The notes under the pieces: generated by a model | Told to the model about the DNA's origin: nothing | The model's input: only the letters and a program-made list of their open reading frames with translations | Databases searched by the model: none | Assembly (NCBI RefSeq): GCF_009690845.1 | Contig: NZ_VWSJ01000009.1 | Location: forward strand, 1-64,000 | Reading direction: 5' to 3' | Source of the DNA: Campylobacter portucalensis | Lineage (GTDB): Bacteria > Campylobacterota > Campylobacteria > Campylobacterales > Campylobacteraceae | Length of the DNA: 64,000 nucleotides | Position numbers and translations under genes: made by a program | Part shown: positions 9,542 through 18,714 of the stretch, piece after piece | Numbering within the stretch: the stretch's first letter is position 1 | How the letters are laid out: every line of letters begins with the position of its first letter

Positions 9542-10405
9542 ATGCAAAATTTAGATGATATCGTATATGTAAATGGTGAATTTTTAAGGGCAAGAGATGC
9601 TAAAATTTCTATTTTTGATAGAGGTTTTATATTTGGTGATGGAATTTATGAAGTTGTTCCTGTAATTAATTCAAAACTAATCGATAAGAGCGATTTTTGG
9701 GATAGATTTTGTAGTAGTTTAGAAAAAATAGAAATAAATTTAGAAATAAATAAGCAAGAGATAGAAAATATAGCTTATGAGCTTATTTATAAAAATAACA
9801 TAAAAGAGGGTGCTGTATATATTCAAGTTACTCGTGGTGAGGCGTTTAGAAATTTTATATTTTTAGAAAATTTAAAGCCAACTATTGTTGCTTTTGTATA
9901 TAAAACTGAAATTTTAAATCATCCAAAATTGCAAACAGGCATTAAAATGATAAGTACGCCCGATTTGAGGTGGAAGAGAAGAGATATTAAAAGTATATCG
10001 CTTTTGGCACAATGTATGGCTAAGACCTATGCTTACAAAGCAGGAGTTGATGAGTGCTTAATGATAGAAAATGGCTTTGTAACGGAGTGTGGTAGCTCAA
10101 GTGCGTTTATCATAAAAAATGGAGTTCTTCTAACAAAACCTTTATCAAATGAGATACTTCCTGGAATAAGACGAAAAATAATTTTAAATTTGGCGGAAAA
10201 ATTAGGTTTAGAGGTTAGATTGAGAGAATTTGATTTAGATGAAGTTTATAGAGCTGATGAAGTTTTTATAAGTGCTGCGACTTTATTGATTTTACCCGTT
10301 ATAAGTGTAGATGAAAAATTAATAAATGGAGGCAAAATAGGTAAATTTACAGTGAAACTAAGAGAACTTTATGTGGATAAAATAAAAACAGAAGTTGGGT
10401 TTTGA
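9542..10405 (+). CDS. dat: Class IV PLP aminotransferase, D-amino-acid transaminase type
   Basis: The 287-residue protein has the fold-type IV hallmarks. The N-terminal VYVNGEFLRARDAKISIFDRG is followed by FGDGIYEVVPV. The Schiff-base lysine is K150 in RRDIKSISLL, and ECGSSSAFIIKNGVLLTKPL follows. The Y-E-V-V-P after the glycine and the RWKRRDIKS motif favour D-amino-acid transaminase over branched-chain transaminase (IlvE). Dat makes D-Glu and D-Ala from the matching 2-oxo acids, useful for peptidoglycan. Substrate choice is inferred from motifs only. ATG at 9542 follows AAGGAAG. Confidence 0.85.
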   Translation: MQNLDDIVYVNGEFLRARDAKISIFDRGFIFGDGIYEVVPVINSKLIDKSDFWDRFCSSLEKIEINLEINKQEIENIAYELIYKNNIKEGAVYIQVTRGEAFRNFIFLENLKPTIVAFVYKTEILNHPKLQTGIKMISTPDLRWKRRDIKSISLLAQCMAKTYAYKAGVDECLMIENGFVTECGSSSAFIIKNGVLLTKPLSNEILPGIRRKIILNLAEKLGLEVRLREFDLDEVYRADEVFISAATLLILPVISVDEKLINGGKIGKFTVKLRELYVDKIKTEVGF

Positions 10406-10488
10406 TTGATTGTGATAGTTTTATTTAAAATTAGTCTTTATGATTTTTCTTGTGTGAGAAATTAAATTTATAATGTTTTAAATGGTTA

Positions 10489-10515
10489 AATTTAGACTGC
10501 AATGCAGTCTAAATT
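10489..10515. terminator. Hairpin terminator after oorC (probably bidirectional)
   Basis: AATTTAGACTGCA and TGCAGTCTAAATT form a perfect 13-base inverted repeat around one A. The hairpin sits immediately after the oorC stop on the minus strand and about 85 bases after dat on the plus strand. Flanking T/A-rich bases fit intrinsic termination in both directions. Confidence 0.75.
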
Positions 10516-10516
10516 A

Positions 10517-11062
10517 TTACCTAAGTTCTTTTGCAGCCTGTATTCCTAAGGCATAGGCTTGTAAATTTGCAGCTTTTACTTTTTGTGGAACTGAATCAAT
10601 CATCTCTTCTTTTACCAACTCTTCATCCATAACTTTTGTAAATTCAACAGCGATTCCTAAAGCTACTACGCTTTGTGTTATTACGTTGCCTACTTGATCT
10701 TTTGCTATTGTTATGATTGGAATTTCATAAATTTTCCATCTCTTTTTATCTTCATCGCTAGCTTTAACTAAATTTGGCTCTATTACTATAATTCCGCCAT
10801 TTTTAACCCCACTTTTAAAGCTATCATAACTTGTTTGTGCTGTAGCTATCATAAAATCAATTCCGCCTTCATCGGCATAAGGGTATAAAATTTCTTCATC
10901 ACTTAGTAAGATATCAACCTTTGTTGGTCCACCTCTAACTTGCGATGTATAAGTCGAGGCTTTTATGCCGTATCCACCAGCTTTGATTTTGGCTGCTGCT
11001 AAAATTTCTCCAGCCAAAATAACACCTTGCCCTCCAACACCTACAAATCTAAGCTGCGTCAT
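10517..11062 (-). CDS. oorC: 2-oxoglutarate:acceptor oxidoreductase, gamma subunit OorC
   Basis: OorDABC oxidises 2-oxoglutarate to succinyl-CoA with ferredoxin or flavodoxin as electron acceptor, replacing 2-oxoglutarate dehydrogenase in Campylobacter and Helicobacter. This 181-residue subunit has the gamma-family start RFVGVGGQGVILAGEILA and STYTSQVRGGPTKVDILLS, typical of the POR_N/gamma fold. It starts with ATG overlapping the oorB stop by 4 bases and ends the operon just before a hairpin. Confidence 0.95.
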   Translation of the reverse strand: MTQLRFVGVGGQGVILAGEILAAAKIKAGGYGIKASTYTSQVRGGPTKVDILLSDEEILYPYADEGGIDFMIATAQTSYDSFKSGVKNGGIIVIEPNLVKASDEDKKRWKIYEIPIITIAKDQVGNVITQSVVALGIAVEFTKVMDEELVKEEMIDSVPQKVKAANLQAYALGIQAAKELR

Positions 11063-11904
11063 ACTATCTCCTCAAAATTTATTTTAGAGCCATTTTGTGC
11101 AGCTTCTATAACTTTTGCGTAAGCTTTTGTATATTCTATATGGGAGTTGTCTTCATGTAAAATTCCTAGCGGGAATAGTCCGATTTTTTCTTCATCACTC
11201 ATTTTATCAAATTTAACCTTACTGACTGTCATGCCATCAATCCACTTTAGCATATCTGTAGCTGCAGCCATTTTATTTTTTCTACCTAAATTTATATGAC
11301 AGTTTGAAAATACATCAAAAAAACTATATCCATCGTGCTCAAAACCCTTCACTAAAAGTTTTACTAATTGATCAGGATAAATCATACTTTGTCTTCCAAC
11401 AAAAGTAGCTCCAGCTGCTATGAGAAGTTGTGTTGCATCAAAATTTGGATCTATATTACCTTTTTGAGCTGTTACGGTCCAAAAACCTTTTGGTGTTGTA
11501 GGTGAAGTTTGTGAATTTGTTAAACCATAAATAAAATTATTTATTAAAATATGTTTTATGCCTATATTTCTTCTAGCGGCGTGAATGGTGTGATTTCCGC
11601 CAATTGCCAAACCATCACCATCTCCAGTTACAACGATAACGTGCTTATTTGGATTTGCTAATTTTATCCCTGTTGCATATGCAGTGGCTCTTCCGTGCGT
11701 TGTATGAACTGTATTGCAATCTATATAAGAGCTAAATCTCCCACTACACCCTATACCACTTACTATACATACATCGTCCATATTCCAACCCATTGTATCT
11801 ATAGCTTTTATTACGGCTTTTAAAATTACTCCATCTCCACAACCCCAGCACCAAAGCGTAGGCATTTTGTCTATTCTTAAGTATTTATTATAATCAAAAG
11901 CCAT
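11059..11904 (-). CDS. oorB: 2-oxoglutarate:acceptor oxidoreductase, TPP-binding beta subunit OorB
   Basis: The 281-residue subunit binds thiamine pyrophosphate: GDGDGLAIGGNH followed by LINN is the Mg-TPP motif, and WCWGCGDGVILKA carries the conserved cysteines near the iron-sulfur cluster. IYGLTNSQTSPTTP is a strong family signature. Translation is coupled to oorA (TAATG overlap at 11904) and to oorC (ATGA overlap). Confidence 0.96.
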   Translation of the reverse strand: MAFDYNKYLRIDKMPTLWCWGCGDGVILKAVIKAIDTMGWNMDDVCIVSGIGCSGRFSSYIDCNTVHTTHGRATAYATGIKLANPNKHVIVVTGDGDGLAIGGNHTIHAARRNIGIKHILINNFIYGLTNSQTSPTTPKGFWTVTAQKGNIDPNFDATQLLIAAGATFVGRQSMIYPDQLVKLLVKGFEHDGYSFFDVFSNCHINLGRKNKMAAATDMLKWIDGMTVSKVKFDKMSDEEKIGLFPLGILHEDNSHIEYTKAYAKVIEAAQNGSKINFEEIV

Positions 11905-13025
11905 TACATCTCCTTAACTTTTTGGATAATTTCATTAGGGCTTATTGGTCTTCCATTTGCCTTAAATAAGGTATGCAAATCATCTCTTAGCATACATCTT
12001 TGAATCTCTGTAAAATACTGTCCCATATTTAATTCTACAACTAAAATTTTTTCAAATTTTTTTGATAAATTTTTAAGCTCTTTTCCAGGGCTTGGCCATA
12101 ATGTTATAGGTCTAAAAAGCCCAGCTTTTATACCATCTTGCCTTAATTTATCAATTGCATTTCTTGCTGCTAAATTTACACTTCCATAAGTAATAATACA
12201 AATTTCAGCATCATCTAATTTATATTCTTCAAAATCAACTATTTCGTCTTTGTGTAAATTTATCTTGTTTATAAGTCGCTTTATGTTATAATCTACCATT
12301 TCTCCATTTTCGGTTGGAAAGCCAGTAGGTCCGTGATGAAGTCCTGTTATATGATAGTGGTATCCTTTAAAAAATGGATTTAAAATCGCTGGCTTATCTT
12401 CATCTGCTTGATATGGAAGGTAATCTTTTGGATCTCCTTCAAATTTAGCTCTTGTATAAATTTCAATCTCATCTTTTTCTGGTAAATATGCTTTTGCTTG
12501 CATATGTCCTAGTGTTTCATCTAACAACAAAAATACAGGCGTCATAAATTTTTCAGCTAAATTAAAAGCTTTAATACACTGAGTATAAGCTTCTTCTAAA
12601 TTCCCAGGTACTAAAGCTATACTCTGAAAATCACCATGGCTTGGATTTCTAGTTTGCAAAATATCGCCTTGCGCTACTCTTGTAGGAAGCCCTGTTGATG
12701 GTCCACCTCTCATAACATCAACTATCACTAATGGAATTTCAGCTATAAAACTAAGTCCTATTTGTTCGGCTTTTAGTGAAATTCCAGGTCCACTGCTCGC
12801 TGTCATCGCTTTAACTCCACTCATTGAAGCTCCAAGTGCTACTGAAATACCTGAAATTTCATCTTCCATTTGAATAAAAGTTCCACCAACTTTTGGCAAA
12901 AGAACACTCATTTCATGAGCTACTTCACTTGATGGCGTAATCGGATATCCGCCAAAAAATTTACAGCCACAATCAACTGCTGCTTGAGCTACTAAGATAT
13001 TTCCTGTTGATATAACCTCTCTCAT
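11904..13025 (-). CDS. oorA: 2-oxoglutarate:acceptor oxidoreductase, alpha subunit OorA
   Basis: This subunit has the POR_N pyrimidine-binding domain (GCKFFGGYPITPSSEVAHEM, MEDEISGISVALGASMSG) and the C-terminal transketolase-like domain (ICIITYGSVNLAARNAID). The 373 residues are normal for OorA/KorA. I chose the ATG at 13025, which overlaps the oorD stop as TAATG and has AAAGG at good spacing, over a TTG six bases earlier. Confidence 0.96.
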   Translation of the reverse strand: MREVISTGNILVAQAAVDCGCKFFGGYPITPSSEVAHEMSVLLPKVGGTFIQMEDEISGISVALGASMSGVKAMTASSGPGISLKAEQIGLSFIAEIPLVIVDVMRGGPSTGLPTRVAQGDILQTRNPSHGDFQSIALVPGNLEEAYTQCIKAFNLAEKFMTPVFLLLDETLGHMQAKAYLPEKDEIEIYTRAKFEGDPKDYLPYQADEDKPAILNPFFKGYHYHITGLHHGPTGFPTENGEMVDYNIKRLINKINLHKDEIVDFEEYKLDDAEICIITYGSVNLAARNAIDKLRQDGIKAGLFRPITLWPSPGKELKNLSKKFEKILVVELNMGQYFTEIQRCMLRDDLHTLFKANGRPISPNEIIQKVKEM

Positions 13026-13333
13026 TAACAATCCTTTATTTTTATAAAATTATTATCTTTAATAGCTTGAGCTTTTTGCTTTGATTCAGGCGTTAATTTT
13101 GCAAATTTAAAGCCCTTATCTGCTACAAAAATAGCAAAATCGGGGCAGTGATTCTCGCAATCTCTACAACCTATACAGGTATTGCTATTTATAACTTCTA
13201 TCATCATTCCTTGTATAGCATTTGGTTCATAACGCATAGCTATTGAACCGCTTGGACAATAGCTAACACAAATATTGCAGGCTTTGCAGCGAGATTCATC
13301 AACCCAAACTGCCACGCCTTGTGGTTGCTCCAT
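13025..13333 (-). CDS. oorD: 2-oxoglutarate:acceptor oxidoreductase, ferredoxin-like delta subunit OorD
   Basis: A 102-residue electron-transfer subunit with two [4Fe-4S] motifs: CKACNICVSYCPSG and CIGCRDCENHCPD. It accepts electrons from the TPP site and passes them to the soluble carrier. It sits 9 bases after sucD, placing Oor and succinyl-CoA synthetase in one transcript. Confidence 0.95.
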   Translation of the reverse strand: MEQPQGVAVWVDESRCKACNICVSYCPSGSIAMRYEPNAIQGMMIEVINSNTCIGCRDCENHCPDFAIFVADKGFKFAKLTPESKQKAQAIKDNNFIKIKDC

Positions 13334-13342
13334 TTTTTCTCC

Positions 13343-14218
13343 TTATTTCAAAATTTCTTTTAGTTTTAATCCTATATGAGCTGGGCTTTGTACGACATTA
13401 ACACCAACTTCACTCAATGCTTTCATTTTCCCTTTTGCTGTTGAATCTTCATTGCTAATTATAGCACCAGCATGCCCCATTCTTTTACCTTTTGGAGCAC
13501 TTTGACCAGCTATAAATGCTACTATTGGTTTAGTTATTTGCTCTTTTATCACTTTGCAAGCTTCTATTTCTAAGCTTCCGCCAATTTCACCTATCAAAAC
13601 TATAGCCTTCGTATCTTCATCTTTTTCAAACATAGGCAAAAGCTCACTATAAGTTAAACCTATAACGCTATCACCGCCTATCCCAATAGCTGTTGAAATT
13701 CCATATCCCTCTTTTAAAATTTGATTAGCACCTTCATAAGTTAGTGTGCCAGATTTCGAGATAAGACCTATATTTGTAAATGATTTTTTAAAAACCATTC
13801 CAGGCATTATACCTAATTTACATTCATTTGAGCTTATAATTCCAGGACAATTTGGACCAATTATTTTCATACCGCATTTATTTGCAAAATTTTTAGCCTT
13901 TAGCATATCATTTACAGGGGTATGTTCTGTTATTACAACTGCTAATTTTATACCAGCATTTGCTGCTTCGATTATACTATTTGCTACAAATTTAGCAGGA
14001 ACAAAAATTAAACTAACATCAGCACCAGTTTTAATAACAGCTTCTTTAACTGTATTAAAAACCTCTCTATCAAGATGTGTTGTGCCCCCTTTAAATGGAG
14101 TAACGCCACCTACTATATTTGTACCATACTCTATACACTCTTTTGCATGAAAAGTAGCTTCTTGTCCAGTAAAACCTTGTATTATAACCTTTGTGTTTTT
14201 ATCTACTAAAATACTCAT
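13343..14218 (-). CDS. sucD: Succinyl-CoA synthetase alpha subunit
   Basis: SucD carries the phosphohistidine and the CoA-binding Rossmann domain. The sequence shows IIQGFTGQEATFHAKE (CoA site), GPNCPGIISSNECKLGIMPG and GKRMGHAGAII, which contains the catalytic histidine. The 291 residues are normal. It overlaps sucC by 4 bases (ATGA). With SucC it turns succinyl-CoA from Oor into succinate with formation of ATP. Confidence 0.97.
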   Translation of the reverse strand: MSILVDKNTKVIIQGFTGQEATFHAKECIEYGTNIVGGVTPFKGGTTHLDREVFNTVKEAVIKTGADVSLIFVPAKFVANSIIEAANAGIKLAVVITEHTPVNDMLKAKNFANKCGMKIIGPNCPGIISSNECKLGIMPGMVFKKSFTNIGLISKSGTLTYEGANQILKEGYGISTAIGIGGDSVIGLTYSELLPMFEKDEDTKAIVLIGEIGGSLEIEACKVIKEQITKPIVAFIAGQSAPKGKRMGHAGAIISNEDSTAKGKMKALSEVGVNVVQSPAHIGLKLKEILK

Positions 14219-15381
14219 ATCTCACCTTCTTTTGCTAATTCTACAGCTTTTTTAGCACCAATTTCTAAATCATCTACTGAAATTATATTCTTTATATTTG
14301 CTTGTTTTAAAATTTCGGCTGCAACTTTTGCATTTGTGCCATCTAATCTAACTACTACTGGAATATCTATTTGAGTTAATTTTGTGGCTTCTAAGATTCC
14401 GTTTGCAATTCTATCGCATCTAACAATACCGCCAAAAATATTTACAAATATAGATTTAACATTTTTATCTCTTAATATTATTTCAAATGCTTTGGCTACA
14501 GTTTGAGGATTGGCTCCACCACCTACATCTAAGAAATTTGCAGGCTTTCCACCAACTGAATTTATAGTATCCATTGTGCCCATTGCAAGTCCAGCTCCAT
14601 TTACCATACATCCGATATTTCCATCTAATTTTACATAGCTTAAAGAGTGATTTTTTGCCTCAACTTCACTTGGCTCTTCTTCATCTAAATCTCTAAAATT
14701 AGCTATTTTCTCTTGTCTAAATAATGCACTATCATCAAAATTCATTTTAGCATCAAGTGGCATAAAATCATCATCTTGTGTTAAAATTAATGGATTTATT
14801 TCTACTAAATTTGCATCTGTTTTTATGTAAAGATTATATAGTTTATTTAAAAATGAGTGTAATTTAATACTCAACTCTTTATCAAAACCTAGAAATGAAG
14901 CAATCTCTAAAGAGTGAAATTCCATAAGCCCAATTTGTGGATCGATTAGCAAGCTTTTAATCAAATCGCTTGAGGTTTGTTCTATATTTACTCCACCGCT
15001 TGCACTTGCTATTAAGCCAATTTTTTCACTATTTCTATCAAAAGTAAAACTTAAATAAAACTCTTTTTTGATATCACACCCTTTTTCTATATAAATTTTT
15101 TTTACAACTTTGCCAAATTTATCGGTCTGAGGAGTGATTAGAGTCATACCTAAAATTTCAGTGGCATATTTTTTTACTTCATCTAAGCTTTTTGCTATCT
15201 TTACTCCGCCACCAAGTCCTCTACCACCAGCATGAATTTGAGCTTTTACAGCCCAAATTAAACCGCCTAGTTTTTTAGCATTTTCTACTGCTTCTTCTAC
15301 GCTATTTGCCAATAATCCATCTGCTACATTGATACCAAAATCACGACACAAAGACTTAGCTTGATACTCGTGGATATTCAT
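14215..15381 (-). CDS. sucC: Succinyl-CoA synthetase beta subunit (ATP-grasp)
   Basis: The 388-residue protein starts MNIHEYQAKSLCRDFGI and shows the ATP-grasp core (VKAQIHAGGRGLGGGVKIA, LVEINPLILT) and the C-terminal flavodoxin-like domain with FVNIFGGIVRCDRIANGI. The length and motifs are standard. It is separated from icd by 102 bases with no gene; in C. jejuni, as I recall, mdh lies between icd and sucC. Confidence 0.97.
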   Translation of the reverse strand: MNIHEYQAKSLCRDFGINVADGLLANSVEEAVENAKKLGGLIWAVKAQIHAGGRGLGGGVKIAKSLDEVKKYATEILGMTLITPQTDKFGKVVKKIYIEKGCDIKKEFYLSFTFDRNSEKIGLIASASGGVNIEQTSSDLIKSLLIDPQIGLMEFHSLEIASFLGFDKELSIKLHSFLNKLYNLYIKTDANLVEINPLILTQDDDFMPLDAKMNFDDSALFRQEKIANFRDLDEEEPSEVEAKNHSLSYVKLDGNIGCMVNGAGLAMGTMDTINSVGGKPANFLDVGGGANPQTVAKAFEIILRDKNVKSIFVNIFGGIVRCDRIANGILEATKLTQIDIPVVVRLDGTNAKVAAEILKQANIKNIISVDDLEIGAKKAVELAKEGEI

Positions 15382-15483
15382 ACAAACTCCTTTAAAAAAT
15401 TTTGACCTAAATTTACCTAAATTTAACTAATAAAATAACTAAAAAATATTTTAATATTTTATTTTAAAATAAATTTAATATTT

Positions 15484-17682
15484 TTAAAACTCATCAATTA
15501 TTTTATTTAAAATTTTACTAGGCCTCATAACTTCATTTGCTTTTTTATTATCGAATTTATAATATCCACCTAAATCAACGCTTTTACCTTGTGCATTTAA
15601 AATCTCATTGTTAATTTTCATTTCATTTTGTTCTAAATTTAGAGCAATATCTCTATAAATTTCACCAAAATTTGAATTTGCTAACTCTTTTGCAAAATAT
15701 AAAATAAGATAAAAATGGCTATTTCTATTATCAAATTCTCCAACTTTTCTTTTTGGAGATTTATCGTTTTTTAGCCAAGTAGATATTGCTTTATCTAAAC
15801 ATTTTGCTAATATTTTTGCTTCTTGATTATTTTTTGATTCGCTTAAATGTTCTAAACTCGCACCAAGAGCTAAAAATTCTCCCAAACTATCCCATCTTAA
15901 ATGATTTTCTTTTATTAGTTGTTCTGCATGTTTTGGAGCTGAACCGCCAGCACCAGTTTCAAAAAGTCCACCACCATTTAAAAGTGGCACAATTGATAGC
16001 ATTTTTGCACTTGTTCCAAGCTCGATTATTGGATATAGATCTGTTAAATAATCCCTAAGCACATTGCCTGTTACTGTTATTACATCTTTTGACTCTCTGA
16101 TTAGAGAATTTGTTTTTAGTGTAGCTTCATAAGGGCTTAAAATTTCTAAATTTAAATCATTTATATCTAATTTATTTAACTCATTTTTTACTATTTTCAT
16201 TAAATTTCTATCGTGTGCTCTGTTTTCATCTAGCCAAAAAATTGTGTTTATTTTGGTTGATTTTGCTCTATTTATGGCTAAATTTATCCAGTTTTTAATA
16301 GCTTCATCCTTTGTTGATGTCATTCTAAAAATGTCGCCATTTTCTACATCAAATTCAAAATACACCTTATCTTGTTCATCACTTACTATAATTTTTCCAT
16401 CATCTTTCATAATAAAAGTTTTATCGTGACTTCCATATTCTTGTGCTTTTTTTGCCATTAAGCCTATATTTGAGACTGAACCGATTTTTGCTGGATTTAA
16501 CTCTTTGTTTTTCTTTAAATCTTTGATCATAGCCTCATAAACTAAAGCATAACTTCTATCTGGAATGACTGCAAGAGTTTGTTTTTCTTGACCATTTTTA
16601 TCCCACATATTACCGCCATTTCTTATCATTGCAGGCATAGATGCATCTATAATAACATCGCTTGGAACGTGTAAATTTGTGATTTTATTATCGCTATCTA
16701 CATAGGCTAAATCCGGACGCTTAGCATAAATTTCATCAAATTTAGCATAAATTTTATCTTTTATGTTTGAATTTTCTATTTTTAAAAATAGATCTTTTAA
16801 ACCATTGTTTTCATTGACTTTTAATTTTTTAAATTCATCTTTAAATTCAATAAAAACATCGCTAAAAAATTCCTTTACAAAATGCCCAAAAATTACTGGA
16901 TCGCTTACTTTCATCATAGTGGCTTTTAGATGAACTGAATACAAAAGATCTTTTTGTTTTGCCAAATCAATACTATTTTTGATAAATTCATCAAGTTTTT
17001 TTGCACTCATAAAAGTTGCATCTATAATCTCATTTTTTAAGACGTTTAAATTCTCCTTTAAAACAGTTTTTTGACCGATATTATCAACAAATATGACTTT
17101 TAAATTTGTTGAATTTTCAAAAATAATGCTTTTTTCATTTTCATAAAAATCGCTACTTTGCATATAAGAAACTTCAGTTTTTATAGACTCATCCCATTTT
17201 TTATTTTTATGTGGATTTTTTAAGGCATATTGTTTAACAGCTTTTGCACATCTTCTGTCTGAATTTCCTTCTCTTAACACTGGATTTACAGCACTTCCTA
17301 ATACTTTTGCATATTTTTGTTTTATTTTTATTTCTTCTTGTGTTGTTGGATTTTCTATATAATTAGGAATTTTATACCCTTTTTCTTGCAACTCTTTTAT
17401 GCAAGCGTTTAATTGAGGTACTGAAGCCGATATGTTTGGAAGCTTTATGATATTTGCATCTTTATGGGTAGTTAATTCCCCTAAAATTTGCAAGTAATCT
17501 TTTGTTTTTTGATCTTCATCTAAATAATCACTAAAATTTGCTAAAATTCTCCCAGCTAATGATATATCTACTGTTTGAATATCTATATTTGCTTTACTTA
17601 AAAATTTTTTTATCATTGGATATAGCGAAAAAGTTGCCAACGCTGGTGCTTCGTCTGTGTAAGTATAAATTATATCACTCAT
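15484..17682 (-). CDS. icd: Monomeric NADP-dependent isocitrate dehydrogenase
   Basis: At 732 residues this is the large monomeric type of isocitrate dehydrogenase, not the 400-residue dimeric type. Signatures include IIYTYTDEAPALATFSLYP at the start, NPVLREGNSDRRCA (substrate site), HLKATMMKVSDPVIFGH, RNGGNMWDKNGQ and FETGAGGSAPKHAEQ. It makes 2-oxoglutarate and NADPH, feeding OorDABC encoded next door. The ATG at 17682 follows AAGGAGAT. Confidence 0.97.
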   Translation of the reverse strand: MSDIIYTYTDEAPALATFSLYPMIKKFLSKANIDIQTVDISLAGRILANFSDYLDEDQKTKDYLQILGELTTHKDANIIKLPNISASVPQLNACIKELQEKGYKIPNYIENPTTQEEIKIKQKYAKVLGSAVNPVLREGNSDRRCAKAVKQYALKNPHKNKKWDESIKTEVSYMQSSDFYENEKSIIFENSTNLKVIFVDNIGQKTVLKENLNVLKNEIIDATFMSAKKLDEFIKNSIDLAKQKDLLYSVHLKATMMKVSDPVIFGHFVKEFFSDVFIEFKDEFKKLKVNENNGLKDLFLKIENSNIKDKIYAKFDEIYAKRPDLAYVDSDNKITNLHVPSDVIIDASMPAMIRNGGNMWDKNGQEKQTLAVIPDRSYALVYEAMIKDLKKNKELNPAKIGSVSNIGLMAKKAQEYGSHDKTFIMKDDGKIIVSDEQDKVYFEFDVENGDIFRMTSTKDEAIKNWINLAINRAKSTKINTIFWLDENRAHDRNLMKIVKNELNKLDINDLNLEILSPYEATLKTNSLIRESKDVITVTGNVLRDYLTDLYPIIELGTSAKMLSIVPLLNGGGLFETGAGGSAPKHAEQLIKENHLRWDSLGEFLALGASLEHLSESKNNQEAKILAKCLDKAISTWLKNDKSPKRKVGEFDNRNSHFYLILYFAKELANSNFGEIYRDIALNLEQNEMKINNEILNAQGKSVDLGGYYKFDNKKANEVMRPSKILNKIIDEF

Positions 17683-17757
17683 TGTATCTCCTTAAATTTG
17701 ATTTTGTAATTTTACCATTTTAAAAATAAAATTTTATAAATAAAAAAATTAACAAAA

Positions 17758-18714
17758 TTATTTTATATTTTTTTGTAAATTTATAGCTTTTAGATGTTCA
17801 TGTAAGCTTTTTGTAAATATATGTGCACCTGTTTTTTTATCTCTTACAAAATATAAAAATTCGCTTTCTATTGGATTTATAGCAGCTTTGATAGCCTGTT
17901 TGGATACTAAGCAAATAGCACTTTTTGGAAGCCCATTGTTTAAATATGTGTTAAAGTGGCTTTTATCATTTTTAATACGCCAAGGTGTTATTTTTTGATG
18001 AGAAAATTCACCATAATTTAAAGTACCATCCATTTGAAGACGCATATTTTTTTTAAGTCTATTTTGTATAACAGAGCTAATTATGGGCATTTCTTTTGCA
18101 TTGGCAGCTTCTTTTTGGATAATAGAAGCAATTATTAATATTTCTTGCCATTTTGTTTTATTAAAATCTCCTAGAATCTCTTTTGATAAATTTTTGTGAT
18201 AAATTTTAGATTTTTCTACTAAAAATTTTATAATCTCACTCTCTTTTAATCCTTTTGGTAAATAATAAGTCTCTGGCACTAAAAAACCTTCATAAAAAGG
18301 TGCGGTTTGATTAAAATCAATCTCAAGCTTTATGAAATCTAAATTTTTTTCTTTAGCTATGTTTTTTAAAGTTACGATGGTTGTTTCGCCTGGAATTAAG
18401 GTAATTTCATCAATTACTGGTTTTGCTTTTGTTAATTGATAAAAAAAATCTATTTTAGTTAAATTTTGACCTTCTAAATTTAAGTATCCGCTCTGTATTT
18501 TTCCTATTTTTTCTAAAATTTTTGAATCAAAAATAGTTGCATTAAAATTTTGCTTTGATAAATGTGATATAATTTTAGTAGCACTTCCTTTTGGTATAAA
18601 AATTTCATTTTTAAAAGGCGTTGGTGCGGTTAAATCTATAATAAAAGCAAGGGTAAGAATGAAAATAATATCAAAAATAGCAAAGATAATTTTAACTATT
18701 GTGGTCATACTCAT
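17758..18714 (-). CDS. mltG: Endolytic murein transglycosylase MltG
   Basis: MltG (YceG) is an inner-membrane enzyme that cuts growing glycan strands. The 318-residue protein has one N-terminal transmembrane helix (about residues 5-28), a LysM-like part and the catalytic core ASIIQKEAANAKEMPIISSV, with E202 as the likely catalytic glutamate. The GTLNYG and LPKSAICLVSKQAIKAAI motifs are typical. The ATG at 18714 has AGGA 6 bases upstream, and later starts would lose the membrane helix. The first 56 bases are therefore shared, on opposite strands, with the gene that starts at 18659. Confidence 0.92.
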   Translation of the reverse strand: MSMTTIVKIIFAIFDIIFILTLAFIIDLTAPTPFKNEIFIPKGSATKIISHLSKQNFNATIFDSKILEKIGKIQSGYLNLEGQNLTKIDFFYQLTKAKPVIDEITLIPGETTIVTLKNIAKEKNLDFIKLEIDFNQTAPFYEGFLVPETYYLPKGLKESEIIKFLVEKSKIYHKNLSKEILGDFNKTKWQEILIIASIIQKEAANAKEMPIISSVIQNRLKKNMRLQMDGTLNYGEFSHQKITPWRIKNDKSHFNTYLNNGLPKSAICLVSKQAIKAAINPIESEFLYFVRDKKTGAHIFTKSLHEHLKAINLQKNIK

